In this document: positions 36,853 to 46,709 of the stretch, one piece after another
Position numbering within the stretch: position 1 is the first letter of the stretch
Layout: the number at the start of each line of letters is the position of its first letter
From: Desulforhabdus amnigena
GTDB taxonomy: Bacteria > Desulfobacterota > Syntrophobacteria > Syntrophobacterales > Syntrophobacteraceae
Length of the DNA: 64,000 nucleotides
Assembly: GCF_027925305.1 (NCBI RefSeq)
Contig: NZ_BSDR01000001.1
Span: forward strand, 2,197,001-2,261,000
Direction: 5' to 3'
Made by a program: the position numbers and the translations under genes
Notes under the pieces: model-generated
Seen by the model: the letters and a program-made list of their open reading frames with translations, nothing else
Database searches by the model: none
What the model was told of the DNA's origin: nothing

Positions 36853-38277
36853 CTAGTAAGGAAGACTACGAGCAGCAGCTTCCGTCAGTGCTACAAACTT
36901 GTCAGGGAAAACCCCGAGATAAACACTCAATATTACCAGCACAAAGCTCATGGACCGGGTCCAGGCGTCAACACGAATCGCAGGATACGGCCGAACGGGT
37001 TCAAGCAGGTAGGCAGCTTTGATCACAATGAGATAGTAATACAGAGAAATCGTGGCGTTGACCATACCGATGATCACAAGGGCAAGGTAGCCCTTTTCCA
37101 GGGCAGCGGCAAAGACCAGGAATTTCCCCGTAAAACCGACCGTTGGTGGTATCCCCGCCAATCCGAACAGACCAAGCATCAGGGTCATGGCAAGCAACGG
37201 AGACCGTTTATGAAGTCCGGCCAATTCCTTGATCTGAAGATTGTGTCCATCGTCTGCGATTTTCATGATGACCATGAAAATCGAGTAATTCATGATCAAA
37301 TAAGCTATCGCGTAATAAATGGCGCTCGCATACCCGCGCTCGGTCATGCTCAAGATACCCACAAGCATATACCCCGCATGAGCGATACTGGAATAAGCGA
37401 GAAGCCGCTTGATATCCTTTTGGATGATTGCGACAAGGTTGCCGAAGGTCATGGAGAGGATGGAAAGCGTAATCAGCACCTTGATAAAAACCGCACTCTC
37501 TCCGGCGGAGAATCCCACGAACCGAATCACCATCGCTGCAGCGGCCATCTTGGAAGCCGTGGCAATGAAGGTCGTGACCTGGTTGGCGGCACCCTGGTAC
37601 ACATCCGGAGCCCAACTGTGAAACGGAAACAGCGCCTGCTTGAAGAAAAAGCCGCACAAGGCGAGGACAAGCCCGGCAATTGCGGCCGGTTCGTTGATCA
37701 CCTTCGGTAAAGCCTCCATGACTCCGGATACATACGTCGTCTTAGCCATGCCGAATATGAAACTGATACCGAAGATCATGAAAGCCGAAGCGGTAACCCC
37801 TACCATGAAATACTTGATTCCGGTCTCCACGAACTTGTTCGAATCGCTCCTCATGGGAACGAGCAGGAACAAGGTATAGGACGAAAGTTCGAGGGCCACA
37901 TAGATGGTCAGCAGTTCCACCGCACTGACGAGCATCATCATGCCCAGTGTACAGATGAAGACAAGAAAATAGAATTCCGCATGCTGCCGCTCATCGATTC
38001 CCTTGAGCTCATTGCACGACGAAATCACCCAGAAGGTGCCCAGAGCCAGCAGCAGTTTAAATACTTGACTGAACAAATCGACCCGGTAGGCATCAAAAAA
38101 GACCATTCCATTTTGCCGCGCACAGAACACCGTCACCAAAACACCAATCCCGGCAAGGGTCACTGCAATCTTGTGCAGGCGTTTAGATGAGGCTTGTTTG
38201 CTGAGCGACAAAATGAAAAACACCAGGCCGCACAGAACAACATACAACTCAGGAATAAAAAGGACCCATTTCATCAT
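36853..38277 (-). CDS. nuoN: NADH-quinone oxidoreductase subunit N
   Basis: Antiporter-like proton-pumping membrane subunit of complex I. About 474 residues with some 14 hydrophobic segments. The family core [33 protein letters not shown] and [16 protein letters not shown] is visible. The GTG at 38283 is an alternative start two codons earlier; ATG 38277 is chosen within GTGGCGATGATG. It is preceded by nuoM with a 20-nt gap and followed by the NuoF-like gene. Confidence 0.96.
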   Translation of the reverse strand: MMKWVLFIPELYVVLCGLVFFILSLSKQASSKRLHKIAVTLAGIGVLVTVFCARQNGMVFFDAYRVDLFSQVFKLLLALGTFWVISSCNELKGIDERQHAEFYFLVFICTLGMMMLVSAVELLTIYVALELSSYTLFLLVPMRSDSNKFVETGIKYFMVGVTASAFMIFGISFIFGMAKTTYVSGVMEALPKVINEPAAIAGLVLALCGFFFKQALFPFHSWAPDVYQGAANQVTTFIATASKMAAAAMVIRFVGFSAGESAVFIKVLITLSILSMTFGNLVAIIQKDIKRLLAYSSIAHAGYMLVGILSMTERGYASAIYYAIAYLIMNYSIFMVIMKIADDGHNLQIKELAGLHKRSPLLAMTLMLGLFGLAGIPPTVGFTGKFLVFAAALEKGYLALVIIGMVNATISLYYYLIVIKAAYLLEPVRPYPAIRVDAWTRSMSFVLVILSVYLGVFPDKFVALTEAAARSLPY

Positions 38278-38302
38278 CGCCACGTCTTCCCCTCACTTAG
38301 CC

Positions 38303-39778
38303 CTATAAGTTCCCAACAAATGGAACCACTGCACTTTGAATGACATCCAGCATCAGTTTTGGGAAAAATCCGAAAAACAGAATGATCCCTATCAAAATGA
38401 TGCGCGGTGTCGCAAGAAACAATGGCACGTCAGGAATATGAGCCCATCGTTCATTCCTCTCGCCATAGAACGTCCTCTGCACAACCCGCAGCATAAAGAG
38501 CGCGCTGACGACCAACCCCGTAACAGCCAGAAGCCCACGAACCGGATAGGTCTTCACCGCTGCGACGAACACCATCAGTTCAGCCCAGAAACTCGCCATG
38601 CAGGGTACACCGATCCCGGCGAAAGCCGCCATAATGAAGAAGCTCGACGCAATCGGCATGGTCTTGGAAAGTCCTCCAAGATCCGGAATCATCTTGGTAT
38701 GCGTCCGATCATAAATATAGCCGACCGAAGAGAAGAAAAGGGCCGTCATGACACCGTGAGCAAACATCTGGAAGACGGCCCCGTTGATGCCGTTGACGGT
38801 CATGGTCGAGAGTCCCAGGCCTACCATGCCCATGTGAGAGACGCTCGAATAACCGATGACATATTTGAGGTCCGTTTGGGCAAGGCCGACCAGGGCGCCG
38901 TAGACAATCGCTATCGTTGCAAGGAGTGCCATCAAGTCAGCCCAATAGACCAGACCTTCCGGACAGAGTGTCATGCCCAGCCTCAATATTCCATAAGCTC
39001 CCAGTTTCATCAGCACGCCGGCGTGAATCATACTCACGGCCGTAGGCGCCGCAACGTGGCCTACCGGAGACCAAGTATGGAACGGCCAGACAGCAGCAAG
39101 AATGCCGAAACCCACATAGAGCATCACAAAGGCGATCTTTTGCACCAGGGGACTGAACCCGATTCTCTGCAGTTCAAACAGATCGAAGGTCACCCCGCCC
39201 GCCTGTGCCCACAGATATAAAATGCCGGGCAAGATGAGGGCGCTCCCCGCGAGCAGATAGAGGGTGAGCTTCATGGCGCCATATTCCTTCCGGGTTCCAC
39301 CCCATATCGCTATCAGGGGGTACATGGGAAAGAGAGAGACGTCATACCAAACGAAGATCCAGAAGAGGTCCATGGAAATGAAGACGCCATAGACACCGGC
39401 GACGAGGAGGAAAGTGAGAGCAAAAAACTCTTTTACCCGGACCTCGAGGTCCCACATCGTCCAGACGCCGGTAAAGAGAACCACGGCAGTGAGAAGGATC
39501 ATGGGAAGATTGATTCCATCCACTGCGTTGAAGTAATAGATTCCAAGGCTCTTTACCCAGAGATAGCGCTCAACAAATTGCAAACCGCCTTTCTGCACGT
39601 CATAGGCCTGATAAAGCCACAATGCCAATATCAGACCAACACCTGCAAAGAAGAGGCTTACCTGTTTGACCAGTTTGGGTCGGTCATCCGGAATACAGAG
39701 AATGACCAGCAAGCCGACAATAGTTGACATCAAGATTGCCGTCAGGATAGGAAAATGTGCCATTTCCATCGAAGTCAT
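38303..39778 (-). CDS. nuoM: NADH-quinone oxidoreductase subunit M
   Basis: Second antiporter-like proton-pumping subunit. The 491-residue protein has about 14 membrane segments with the family motifs WPFHTWSPVGHVAAPTAVSM, GAYGILRLGM and KYVIGYSSVSHMGMVGLG, including the conserved lysine and His/Pro region of the proton path. It lies 74 nt after nuoL. Confidence 0.96.
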   Translation of the reverse strand: MTSMEMAHFPILTAILMSTIVGLLVILCIPDDRPKLVKQVSLFFAGVGLILALWLYQAYDVQKGGLQFVERYLWVKSLGIYYFNAVDGINLPMILLTAVVLFTGVWTMWDLEVRVKEFFALTFLLVAGVYGVFISMDLFWIFVWYDVSLFPMYPLIAIWGGTRKEYGAMKLTLYLLAGSALILPGILYLWAQAGGVTFDLFELQRIGFSPLVQKIAFVMLYVGFGILAAVWPFHTWSPVGHVAAPTAVSMIHAGVLMKLGAYGILRLGMTLCPEGLVYWADLMALLATIAIVYGALVGLAQTDLKYVIGYSSVSHMGMVGLGLSTMTVNGINGAVFQMFAHGVMTALFFSSVGYIYDRTHTKMIPDLGGLSKTMPIASSFFIMAAFAGIGVPCMASFWAELMVFVAAVKTYPVRGLLAVTGLVVSALFMLRVVQRTFYGERNERWAHIPDVPLFLATPRIILIGIILFFGFFPKLMLDVIQSAVVPFVGNL

Positions 39779-39852
39779 AAGCAGTCCGTCCGCTACTCAG
39801 AAAGTGGGTTAATTCTTAATTGCCCTTTCACGTCTATCTTTCAAAACTGATC

Positions 39853-41829
39853 TTAGATCAGGAAATATAGAACCACCAAGCCAACCGCAGCCACCATAAC
39901 AAGCAGATTGTATTGCAGCATGCCGGACTGCAGAAAGCTGAACAGACGACCGCCAGCGACGGTGAAAAAGCATATGCCGTCGATCCCGCCGTCGATTACA
40001 CGCCTGTCATTTCGGGTAAAGGCATTGGTGAGACCTCCATACACAACATTGTCCAGCGACTTTCTCAGGAAATCATCCATATACCAGCGTCTGGCAAAAA
40101 GCTCTTCAACTCTTGGAAATCTATACAGAAAACCTTTCTGCTCGGCACCTCTCTTGCCAAATTCCATCCATGCCCACAGAATTCCAGTCAACGCACAACC
40201 CACGGCAGTAAACAATAAAATGTAATGGCCGGCTCCATGACCCGCCGCAGCATGCGCTCCCTCGGCACCCTCGTGCATCGCAGCCGCATGCTGAGCAACG
40301 GCTTGAACGGTACTGCTCGGTCCCATCAGGAAATGTTCCAGAGAGGATTGGAAAAATCCCAACACGACGGTGACACTGGCAAGAACCATGACGGGCACTG
40401 CCATGCACCAGAAGATGTATCCATGGTGCTCGCCCCCGTGTTCTTCGTGTCCGTGGGCCTCTTCTCCATGGTGAGCGGGATGCTCTTCAATACCCCCCTT
40501 GGGAAATACGACAAAGAAAATGAGGCGGAAGCTGTAGTAGGCAGTCATGAGAGCGCCGAGAAGGCCCGCAAAAAGCCAAATCTTGTTGGGTGAGTTGGCC
40601 AACGCCCCGAGAATCGCTTCCTTGCTGAAAAATCCTGAAAAGGGGAACACTCCGGAAAGAGCCAGGGCGCCTATGGACATGCAGACGATGGGGATGCGGA
40701 GATTTCGCCCCCCCTGCTTCCCGATGATGCGCATATCATTGGTATGATATTCATGGATGAAGATGCCGGAGCAAAGGAAGAGCAAGGCCTTGAAACCGGC
40801 ATGGGTCGTCAGGTGGAAAACACCCGCAAAATATCCACCCGCGGCCAGGCCCATGACCATGAATCCCAGCTGGCTGACCGTGGAGTACGCCCAGACCTGC
40901 TTCAAGTCATAAGTAGCCATGGCCATGGTGGATGCCAGAAGCATGGTGACCGTTCCGATGGTGAGGGCAACGGTCATGGCGTCCGGAGAGGATGCGAAAA
41001 AGGGAAATATGCGGCTGAACATGTAAACGCCGGCCGCAACCATCGTTGCAGAGTGGAGCAACGCGCTGACGGGGGTGGGGCCTTCCATGGCATCGGGCAA
41101 CCAGGTGAGGAGCGGGAACTGGGCGCTCTTACCGATGACACCGCAGAAAATCAGCAATCCAGAAACGGTGACGAGAATATTGGGAAGGAGATGCATCTTG
41201 CCCGCTTCACACAAATCGAGGATATTGAGGTTTCCATATCCTACGACCAGTATCAGAAGCCCCATCAGAAACCCGAGATCGGCAAAGCGGGTCATTACAA
41301 AGGCCTTCTTGCCCGCCTGAGAAGCACTGTACTTCTCGTAATAGAAGCCGATGAGCAGATACGATGCCAAGCCGACCAGCTCCCAGAAGATAAACAGTTG
41401 AAACATACTGGGAGCAATGACCATGTTCATCATGGCCCAGGCGAAAAGCGACTGGAACGCATAATACCGGGTAAAGCCCGGGTCCCCCGCCATATAGCCC
41501 AGCGAATAAATCTGCACGAGCAAACTGATGGTGGCCACGATCATCAGCATCAGCAAGCTCAGAGGATCGAGCAGGTATCCAAACGGGATAAGAACCTCAT
41601 CTGCCAACAACCAGGCCGTCTGGTATTCAACAGGGGCACCAGCGTGAAAAAGCCTGGCGAGCAGAAATGCCGCACATATAAAAGAAACACTCACAGCGCT
41701 GATGGAAATGCTGCAGGAAAGGCGAGTGTTTGCCCGCGTAAATATCAAGATGACCGCCATCGAAAGGAGTGGCAGGCCCGTACCCAAAGCTACCGCTAGT
41801 AAGACCGGATCTTTAAAAAGCCAACTCAT
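39853..41829 (-). CDS. nuoL: NADH-quinone oxidoreductase subunit L
   Basis: Largest antiporter-like subunit, whose long lateral helix clamps the pumping modules. The 658-residue protein has VQIYSLGYM, GKSAQFPLLTWLPDAMEGPTPVSAL split across the conserved proton-channel helix, and TYDLKQVWAYSTVSQLGFMVMG. A histidine-rich loop near residue 450 (HPAHHGEEAHGHEEHGGEHHG) and another His/Ala-rich stretch near 515-535 are unusual and might bind metal. The C-terminal helix is present. Confidence 0.96.
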   Translation of the reverse strand: MSWLFKDPVLLAVALGTGLPLLSMAVILIFTRANTRLSCSISISAVSVSFICAAFLLARLFHAGAPVEYQTAWLLADEVLIPFGYLLDPLSLLMLMIVATISLLVQIYSLGYMAGDPGFTRYYAFQSLFAWAMMNMVIAPSMFQLFIFWELVGLASYLLIGFYYEKYSASQAGKKAFVMTRFADLGFLMGLLILVVGYGNLNILDLCEAGKMHLLPNILVTVSGLLIFCGVIGKSAQFPLLTWLPDAMEGPTPVSALLHSATMVAAGVYMFSRIFPFFASSPDAMTVALTIGTVTMLLASTMAMATYDLKQVWAYSTVSQLGFMVMGLAAGGYFAGVFHLTTHAGFKALLFLCSGIFIHEYHTNDMRIIGKQGGRNLRIPIVCMSIGALALSGVFPFSGFFSKEAILGALANSPNKIWLFAGLLGALMTAYYSFRLIFFVVFPKGGIEEHPAHHGEEAHGHEEHGGEHHGYIFWCMAVPVMVLASVTVVLGFFQSSLEHFLMGPSSTVQAVAQHAAAMHEGAEGAHAAAGHGAGHYILLFTAVGCALTGILWAWMEFGKRGAEQKGFLYRFPRVEELFARRWYMDDFLRKSLDNVVYGGLTNAFTRNDRRVIDGGIDGICFFTVAGGRLFSFLQSGMLQYNLLVMVAAVGLVVLYFLI

Positions 41830-41835
41830 AAACTT

Positions 41836-42144
41836 TTATCCCTTCAGTTGCTGTGCACGCTCCACATTGATCGAACGCATCCTTCGGAATAGAGCAAGGA
41901 TGAGACTCAAACCAATAGCCGCCTCCGCAGCCGCCAGTCCCATAATAAAAAGTGTGACGATCTGCCCTACCGCCGGCTCCGGAAACAGAAACCGATTGAA
42001 TGCCATAAAATTCAAGCTGGCCCCGTTGAGCATCAATTCCACAGAGATCAGCATACCGATGAGATTTCGCCTTTGCAAAACTCCCAGCAACCCCAGACTA
42101 AAAAGCAATGCAGCAATGACCAGGTATGTGCTCAGTGAGTTCAT
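41836..42144 (-). CDS. nuoK: NADH-quinone oxidoreductase subunit K
   Basis: Small membrane subunit with three helices; 102 residues. LLGVLQRRNLIGMLISVELMLNGASLNFMAF carries the conserved Glu in helix 2 (written here across the motif), and IMGLAAAEAAIGLSLILALFR carries that of helix 3. The start overlaps the nuoJ stop by 4 nt, and nuoL begins 6 nt after the stop. Confidence 0.96.
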   Translation of the reverse strand: MNSLSTYLVIAALLFSLGLLGVLQRRNLIGMLISVELMLNGASLNFMAFNRFLFPEPAVGQIVTLFIMGLAAAEAAIGLSLILALFRRMRSINVERAQQLKG

Positions 42145-42668
42145 GAGCTTAACCTCCGACTATATCCCGCCGTTAAAATCGCCCCGATGATGGCCACCAA
42201 AAGTACCAGAGAAATGATTTCGAAAACCAGATCGTACCGGGTCAGCAAAAGATGACCAATCGTCACCACAGACCAATCCTCACTGCGCTCCGCAGCAGGG
42301 ATCCAATGGCTCTTGGAGACCACACCCACGACGGCCATGAAAAAAATAACGCTCGCAGAACACGCCATGGCCACCTTCGGCACCCGCCTCTTAGGCACCT
42401 CGAGGTGCAGGGGCCGGGAGAGCATGATGGCGAAAACGATGGAGATGCATATCGCACCGACATAAATCAACAATTGCATGAGAGCGATGAAAAAGCTCCC
42501 CAGATACAAGTAGAACCCGGCCACTCCGGCTAAAGCGAGCACCAATCCGAGTACATTGTAGAGGATGTTGCGCGGAAACACGGCGATAGCCGCTCCTCCA
42601 AGCGAAAACCCTACGACGACCCAGAAGGCCATTTGCGCTAACGTTTCAGTCCCTATCAGAAGGCTCAT
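42141..42668 (-). CDS. nuoJ: NADH-quinone oxidoreductase subunit J
   Basis: Membrane subunit with five hydrophobic segments; 175 residues. The segment FIALMQLLIYVGAICISIVFAIML is the helix that changes conformation in the proton-coupling path. The stop overlaps the nuoK ATG (ATGA), indicating coupled translation. It follows nuoI after 30 nt. Confidence 0.95.
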   Translation of the reverse strand: MSLLIGTETLAQMAFWVVVGFSLGGAAIAVFPRNILYNVLGLVLALAGVAGFYLYLGSFFIALMQLLIYVGAICISIVFAIMLSRPLHLEVPKRRVPKVAMACSASVIFFMAVVGVVSKSHWIPAAERSEDWSVVTIGHLLLTRYDLVFEIISLVLLVAIIGAILTAGYSRRLSS

Positions 42669-42698
42669 GACACCCTTTCCTCCAAATAAGCCAATGGG

Positions 42699-43139
42699 TT
42701 AAGATTGGCTCTCCTCCAACCTGGCCATCAGATCAATCACTCCATCCCACCGCGACTCCCCTTCCAACTCGTATTCCTTGGAAAATTTCAACGTCTTGGT
42801 GGGGCAGACCTCTACACACAGGCCGCAAAGACTGCACCGCGTAAAGTCGATTACGTAGTGTGTTCCAACTTTTTTGCCCTTTGCCCGTTCCTTGATTCCC
42901 TGAACCTTGATCAATCCGCTGGGGCACATGCGCTGGCACTGTCCGCACGCGATACATTTGTGCGTCCCCGTGTCAGGAAATCTGACAAATTCAATATGGC
43001 CACGATAAGCAGGTGAAAGTTCGACTCTTTGGCGCGGATACTGAACAGTAACCACGGGCCGATACAATCGCCGGAAAGTCACCCGCATCCCCTCGACCAA
43101 GCTCCAGCCACCATAAATGATTTCTTTCCAGTAGCTCAT
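42699..43139 (-). CDS. nuoI: NADH-quinone oxidoreductase subunit I
   Basis: Carries the two [4Fe-4S] clusters N6a and N6b. The 146-residue protein has two ferredoxin motifs, CIACGQCQRMCPSGL and CSLCGLCVEVCPTKTL. The N-terminal segment TVQYPRQRVELSPAYRG is typical of NuoI. GAGGAT precedes the ATG. In this operon it must pass electrons from an unknown donor to NuoB, since NuoG is missing. Confidence 0.97.
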   Translation of the reverse strand: MSYWKEIIYGGWSLVEGMRVTFRRLYRPVVTVQYPRQRVELSPAYRGHIEFVRFPDTGTHKCIACGQCQRMCPSGLIKVQGIKERAKGKKVGTHYVIDFTRCSLCGLCVEVCPTKTLKFSKEYELEGESRWDGVIDLMARLEESQS

Positions 43140-43158
43140 AGATCCTCTTTCACCTTAG

Positions 43159-44139
43159 CTATATAAATTTCAGAACAATCGCCGTGATCAGCAGGTTGAC
43201 GAGACTTAACGGGATCATGACTTTCCACGAAAAATTCATCAACTGATCAAAGCGAACCCGCGGGAAGGTCCAACGCACCCACATGATCACGAATATGAGC
43301 GCGTAGGTTTTCATCAAAAACCAGACGATACCGGGTATTTTGAAATCAAATCCAAAAGGCCCGTGCCACCCGCCGAAAAACAAGCTGGTCGCCACAGCGC
43401 TGACGATGAACATATTGGTGTATTCCGCCAGGAAGAACAAACCGAACCGCATTCCACTGTATTCCGTGTGGAACCCGGCCACCAGTTCCGATTCCGCTTC
43501 CGGTATGTCAAAGGGAGCCCGGTTCGTTTCAGCGGTTGCGGAGATCAGATAAATCAAACCCGCTACGGGTTGAAGGAATATGAACCAGACATGGCTTTGA
43601 GCCCCCACGATCTCCGAGAATCGAAGCGAGTTGGTCATGAGCACGACACTCATGACCGTCAACAGAAGGGGAATCTCATAGGCAACATTTTGGGCTACGG
43701 AGCGGACGGCTCCGAGCAGAGCGTACTTGTTGTTGGATGCCCAACCACCTGCGAGAATCGCCAGGACACTGAAAGTTGAAAAAGCGAAGATCAAGAGAAG
43801 GCCCACATTCATATCGCGAATGATCAGTTCGGGCGCAAAAGGAAGGACCAGGAACCCGACAAGCACCGGCATAAAAATGAGCACCGGAGCAATGACAAAC
43901 AGTTTTTTGTCCGCAGCTCTCGGTGTGATGAGTTCTTTCCCCACGAGCTTCAGACCATCGGCAATGGTTTGAAGCAAACCAAACGGCCCAACCTCCTTAG
44001 GTCCCGGACGAAGCTGGATATGCCCAGCCACCTTTCGTTCCAGCCAAACCAGAAAGAGGGCATTTAGCTGGGAAAAAGCTAAAACTATTATCAGCCCCAC
44101 TATCAGGCGAATCCACTCCGAACCCACTTCATTTCCCAT
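43159..44139 (-). CDS. nuoH: NADH-quinone oxidoreductase subunit H
   Basis: Membrane subunit linking the quinone chamber to the proton pumps. The 326-residue protein has eight hydrophobic segments. [32 protein letters not shown] and [36 protein letters not shown] are the most conserved stretches (listed as adjacent blocks). GGAGAGCAGAAC precedes the ATG. The 90-nt gap before it is the place where nuoEFG sit in the E. coli order; there is nothing there. Confidence 0.96.
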   Translation of the reverse strand: MGNEVGSEWIRLIVGLIIVLAFSQLNALFLVWLERKVAGHIQLRPGPKEVGPFGLLQTIADGLKLVGKELITPRAADKKLFVIAPVLIFMPVLVGFLVLPFAPELIIRDMNVGLLLIFAFSTFSVLAILAGGWASNNKYALLGAVRSVAQNVAYEIPLLLTVMSVVLMTNSLRFSEIVGAQSHVWFIFLQPVAGLIYLISATAETNRAPFDIPEAESELVAGFHTEYSGMRFGLFFLAEYTNMFIVSAVATSLFFGGWHGPFGFDFKIPGIVWFLMKTYALIFVIMWVRWTFPRVRFDQLMNFSWKVMIPLSLVNLLITAIVLKFI

Positions 44140-44229
44140 GTTCTGCTCTCCTACGGCTACTGGACGGAAGTCGTATATACCACGGTCACCATTTCCTTCT
44201 CCGTACCCCTCCGCCAGCTCATCCGATAT

Positions 44230-45351
44230 TTATCGATCTATCTCGGGGATAACCACGTCAATGCTGCCCAGAATTGAAATGGCATCTGCGACCAGCGTCT
44301 TTTCAAACACCTCCGTAAGGACATGCAGGTTTCCAAAGCTTGGAACCCTGACGCGCAACCGATAGGGAACCCCCGTCCCATCGCTCACCACATAATATCC
44401 CGTCTGCCCCCGTGCGCTTTCAAAACTGAAATACACCTCCCCCTTGGGGGGGCGCAGCCGGTCGGAGACCTTTGGATTCAACCACTGTCCACCCGGAAGA
44501 TTGTCCAGAGCCTGTTCGATGATCCGGCAGCTCTGTTCCATTTCTTCCATACGTACAATGTAGCGATCCATGGCATCCCCTTTGGTGCCGATGGGGATAT
44601 CGAAGTCGAACCGATCATATACCTCGTAAGGTTCAGCCTTACGAACATCGAAGCGGACCCCACAAGCCCTCAAATTCGGCCCCGTCACTCCGTACTGCCG
44701 GGCCTGCTCTTTTGAAACCTTGCCCACATCACGCGTTCGGTGAATGAAAATGATGTTCTTGGTCACCAGATTGTGATAATCGGGCCAGCGACTGCGCAAA
44801 CGCTTGATAAAAGCGCGCGTCATCTCGATAAACCCGTTATCGATATCCTGACACACGCCGCCGAAGCGGCAGTAGGAATAGGTCAGTCGAGAACCGCTCA
44901 CCCGGTCCAGAATGTCCAGAATTTGCTCACGATCATCGAAGGCGTAAAGGAAGGGAGTGAATCCGCCGAGATCCATGACATAGGTTCCAAACCACAAAAG
45001 ATGACTCGAAATCCGGTTCAACTCGGAACAGATGACCCGGATATACTTCGCTCTCTCGGGCACCTCCAACCCGGCCAACTTTTCCACCGCCAGTACATAG
45101 CCGTGATTGAAAAGCATTCCGGAAAGATAGTCCATGCGACTCGTATTGGGCATGAATTGCTTGTAAAGGCGGTTCTCCCCCATCTTTTCATGTCCGCGAT
45201 GGCCATAACCTATAACGGGGTCTGCCTTGACAATGAACTCACCATCCAAATCCAGAAGAACTCTGAGCACACCATGAGTGCTTGGGTGTTGAGGCCCAAG
45301 GTTCAAGGTATACAACTTCTCGACAATAGGTTCTTGAAATTGTTCAGCCAT
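44230..45351 (-). CDS. nuoD: NADH-quinone oxidoreductase subunit D
   Basis: 49-kDa subunit forming the quinone pocket with NuoB; 373 residues. LNLGPQHPSTHGVLRVLLDLDGE, GYGHRGHEKMGENR and SPKGE-like RPPKGEVYFSFESARGQTGYY are visible. The His and Tyr of the quinone site fall in these motifs. The C-terminus ends ILGSIDVVIPEIDR, the usual NuoD terminus. It overlaps nuoC by 8 nt. NuoC and NuoD are separate here rather than fused. Confidence 0.97.
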   Translation of the reverse strand: MAEQFQEPIVEKLYTLNLGPQHPSTHGVLRVLLDLDGEFIVKADPVIGYGHRGHEKMGENRLYKQFMPNTSRMDYLSGMLFNHGYVLAVEKLAGLEVPERAKYIRVICSELNRISSHLLWFGTYVMDLGGFTPFLYAFDDREQILDILDRVSGSRLTYSYCRFGGVCQDIDNGFIEMTRAFIKRLRSRWPDYHNLVTKNIIFIHRTRDVGKVSKEQARQYGVTGPNLRACGVRFDVRKAEPYEVYDRFDFDIPIGTKGDAMDRYIVRMEEMEQSCRIIEQALDNLPGGQWLNPKVSDRLRPPKGEVYFSFESARGQTGYYVVSDGTGVPYRLRVRVPSFGNLHVLTEVFEKTLVADAISILGSIDVVIPEIDR

Positions 45352-45817
45352 AGATCTCTTCTCGTCTGCGATAAGCGTTTACTTTGCCAAATGTCTTCTT
45401 TAACGGGTAAAAGTCCGCATCTTCGGGAAGCAACAAACGCCTCAAATCAGGATTGTCGACAAAGGAGATTCCAAAAAATTCATGAATCTCACGCTCTTGC
45501 CACTTGGCAGTCTTGAAGATATCACAGACGGTAGGAACTGCCTGATCATGACCGCACAACACCCGCACCGCAAACCGCGACCGAGGCTCATAACAATTGA
45601 AATGATAGACCAATTCAAAGGTATCTTGAAAATCGATCGCAGTGCAGGATTCCAGGTAGAATTCCATTTCATTCAGAACGGTCGCCACCTCGCGCAACTG
45701 GCTTTGCGGCACATTTGCCGAGAAGACCACTCCCGCACGGTAGCCCTCATCTCTGGCGACAGCCCCCCCGGGAAGCATTTTTTGAAGCTTCTCTAAGACG
45801 TCATTCACCTTGCCCAT
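45344..45817 (-). CDS. nuoC: NADH-quinone oxidoreductase subunit C
   Basis: 30-kDa peripheral subunit; 157 residues. The signature is EREIHEFFGISFVDNPDLRRLLLPED, with ARV-like RFAVRVLCG before it. It starts 2 nt before the nuoB stop region and overlaps the nuoD start, so it is part of a tightly packed operon. Confidence 0.95.
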   Translation of the reverse strand: MGKVNDVLEKLQKMLPGGAVARDEGYRAGVVFSANVPQSQLREVATVLNEMEFYLESCTAIDFQDTFELVYHFNCYEPRSRFAVRVLCGHDQAVPTVCDIFKTAKWQEREIHEFFGISFVDNPDLRRLLLPEDADFYPLKKTFGKVNAYRRREEIYG

Positions 45818-45819
45818 AG

Positions 45820-46347
45820 TTAGAGTTTCCCTCCCTTGCGATGAAAACGCCGTAAATAGTTGCGATCTTCCCCGCGGGTGATCTTGTCTTCCAGAGCCAG
45901 AAATCCCTGAATGAGCCCTTCAGGCCGCGGGGGGCACCCCGGGATAAAGATATCGACAGGCAAAATCAAACCCGCACCAGGCACGATGGCATACTGACCA
46001 TCATATTCAAAGGGGCCACCCGAAATGGCGCAGTTCCCCATCGCCACACACCATTTTGGATTCGGCATCTGATCCCAAAGCATTTGAATCGCGGGGGCCA
46101 TCTTCCTGGAAATGGTTCCGGCCACGATCATGAGGTCCGACTGGCGGGGAGAAGGCCTGAAAACACCCGCTCCAAAACGATCCAGATCGAAGCGGGAAGC
46201 CCCCGCCGCCATCATCTCTATAGCGCAGCATGCCAATCCAAAGGTCATCGGCCAGAGCGAGTTGGCCCTCGCCAAATTCAGGACATCATCCAGAAGTGCG
46301 AATTTGATGACCGGCTCTACTGGTTCTACTCTTCTCTGGGTTTCCAC
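45820..46347 (-). CDS. nuoB: NADH-quinone oxidoreductase subunit B
   Basis: Holds the terminal [4Fe-4S] cluster N2. The 175-residue protein has [18 protein letters not shown], with the tandem Cys pair, then [12 protein letters not shown] and [11 protein letters not shown] with the other two Cys ligands. The start overlaps the nuoA end by 22 nt. Confidence 0.97.
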   Translation of the reverse strand: METQRRVEPVEPVIKFALLDDVLNLARANSLWPMTFGLACCAIEMMAAGASRFDLDRFGAGVFRPSPRQSDLMIVAGTISRKMAPAIQMLWDQMPNPKWCVAMGNCAISGGPFEYDGQYAIVPGAGLILPVDIFIPGCPPRPEGLIQGFLALEDKITRGEDRNYLRRFHRKGGKL

Positions 46348-46709
46348 TCAAACACTCCTTTACACCAGGCATAAACGATGGCTAGAGACAAAATCCCCAC
46401 AAATATAAAGATTTCCACCAGATCCCGAATGGCATACTTGCCATAGGCCAATGCAACAGGAAAGAGGTACAGCACATCAACATCGAAGGCGAGGAAGATC
46501 AGGGCATAGATGTAATACGCCACCGTAAACTGCATCCATGCGGTCCCGATGGTTTCCATACCGCTCTCATAGGTTGCCTCGCGCATTTTCCCTGTGCTTC
46601 GCTTGACGATCAGCATTGAAAGGATGATCGGCACAACAGCAAAGACCACACCTACTAGAAGATAAAGTGCAACAGATAAAAAATCGGTCAAAAGTTCTTT
46701 GGGTAGCAT
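46326..46709 (-). CDS. nuoA: NADH-quinone oxidoreductase subunit A
   Basis: First gene of the operon. A 127-residue membrane subunit with three helices and the conserved loop [38 protein letters not shown] (spanning helix 2, described as one region). GGAG precedes the ATG at 7 nt. The upstream region is gene-free for almost 800 nt. Confidence 0.96.
   Translation of the reverse strand: MLPKELLTDFLSVALYLLVGVVFAVVPIILSMLIVKRSTGKMREATYESGMETIGTAWMQFTVAYYIYALIFLAFDVDVLYLFPVALAYGKYAIRDLVEIFIFVGILSLAIVYAWCKGVFEWKPREE

Noticed and set aside
40744-41799. 351-residue plus-strand frame opposite nuoL
   Set aside because: An antisense shadow of the well-supported nuoL; long because of codon bias.
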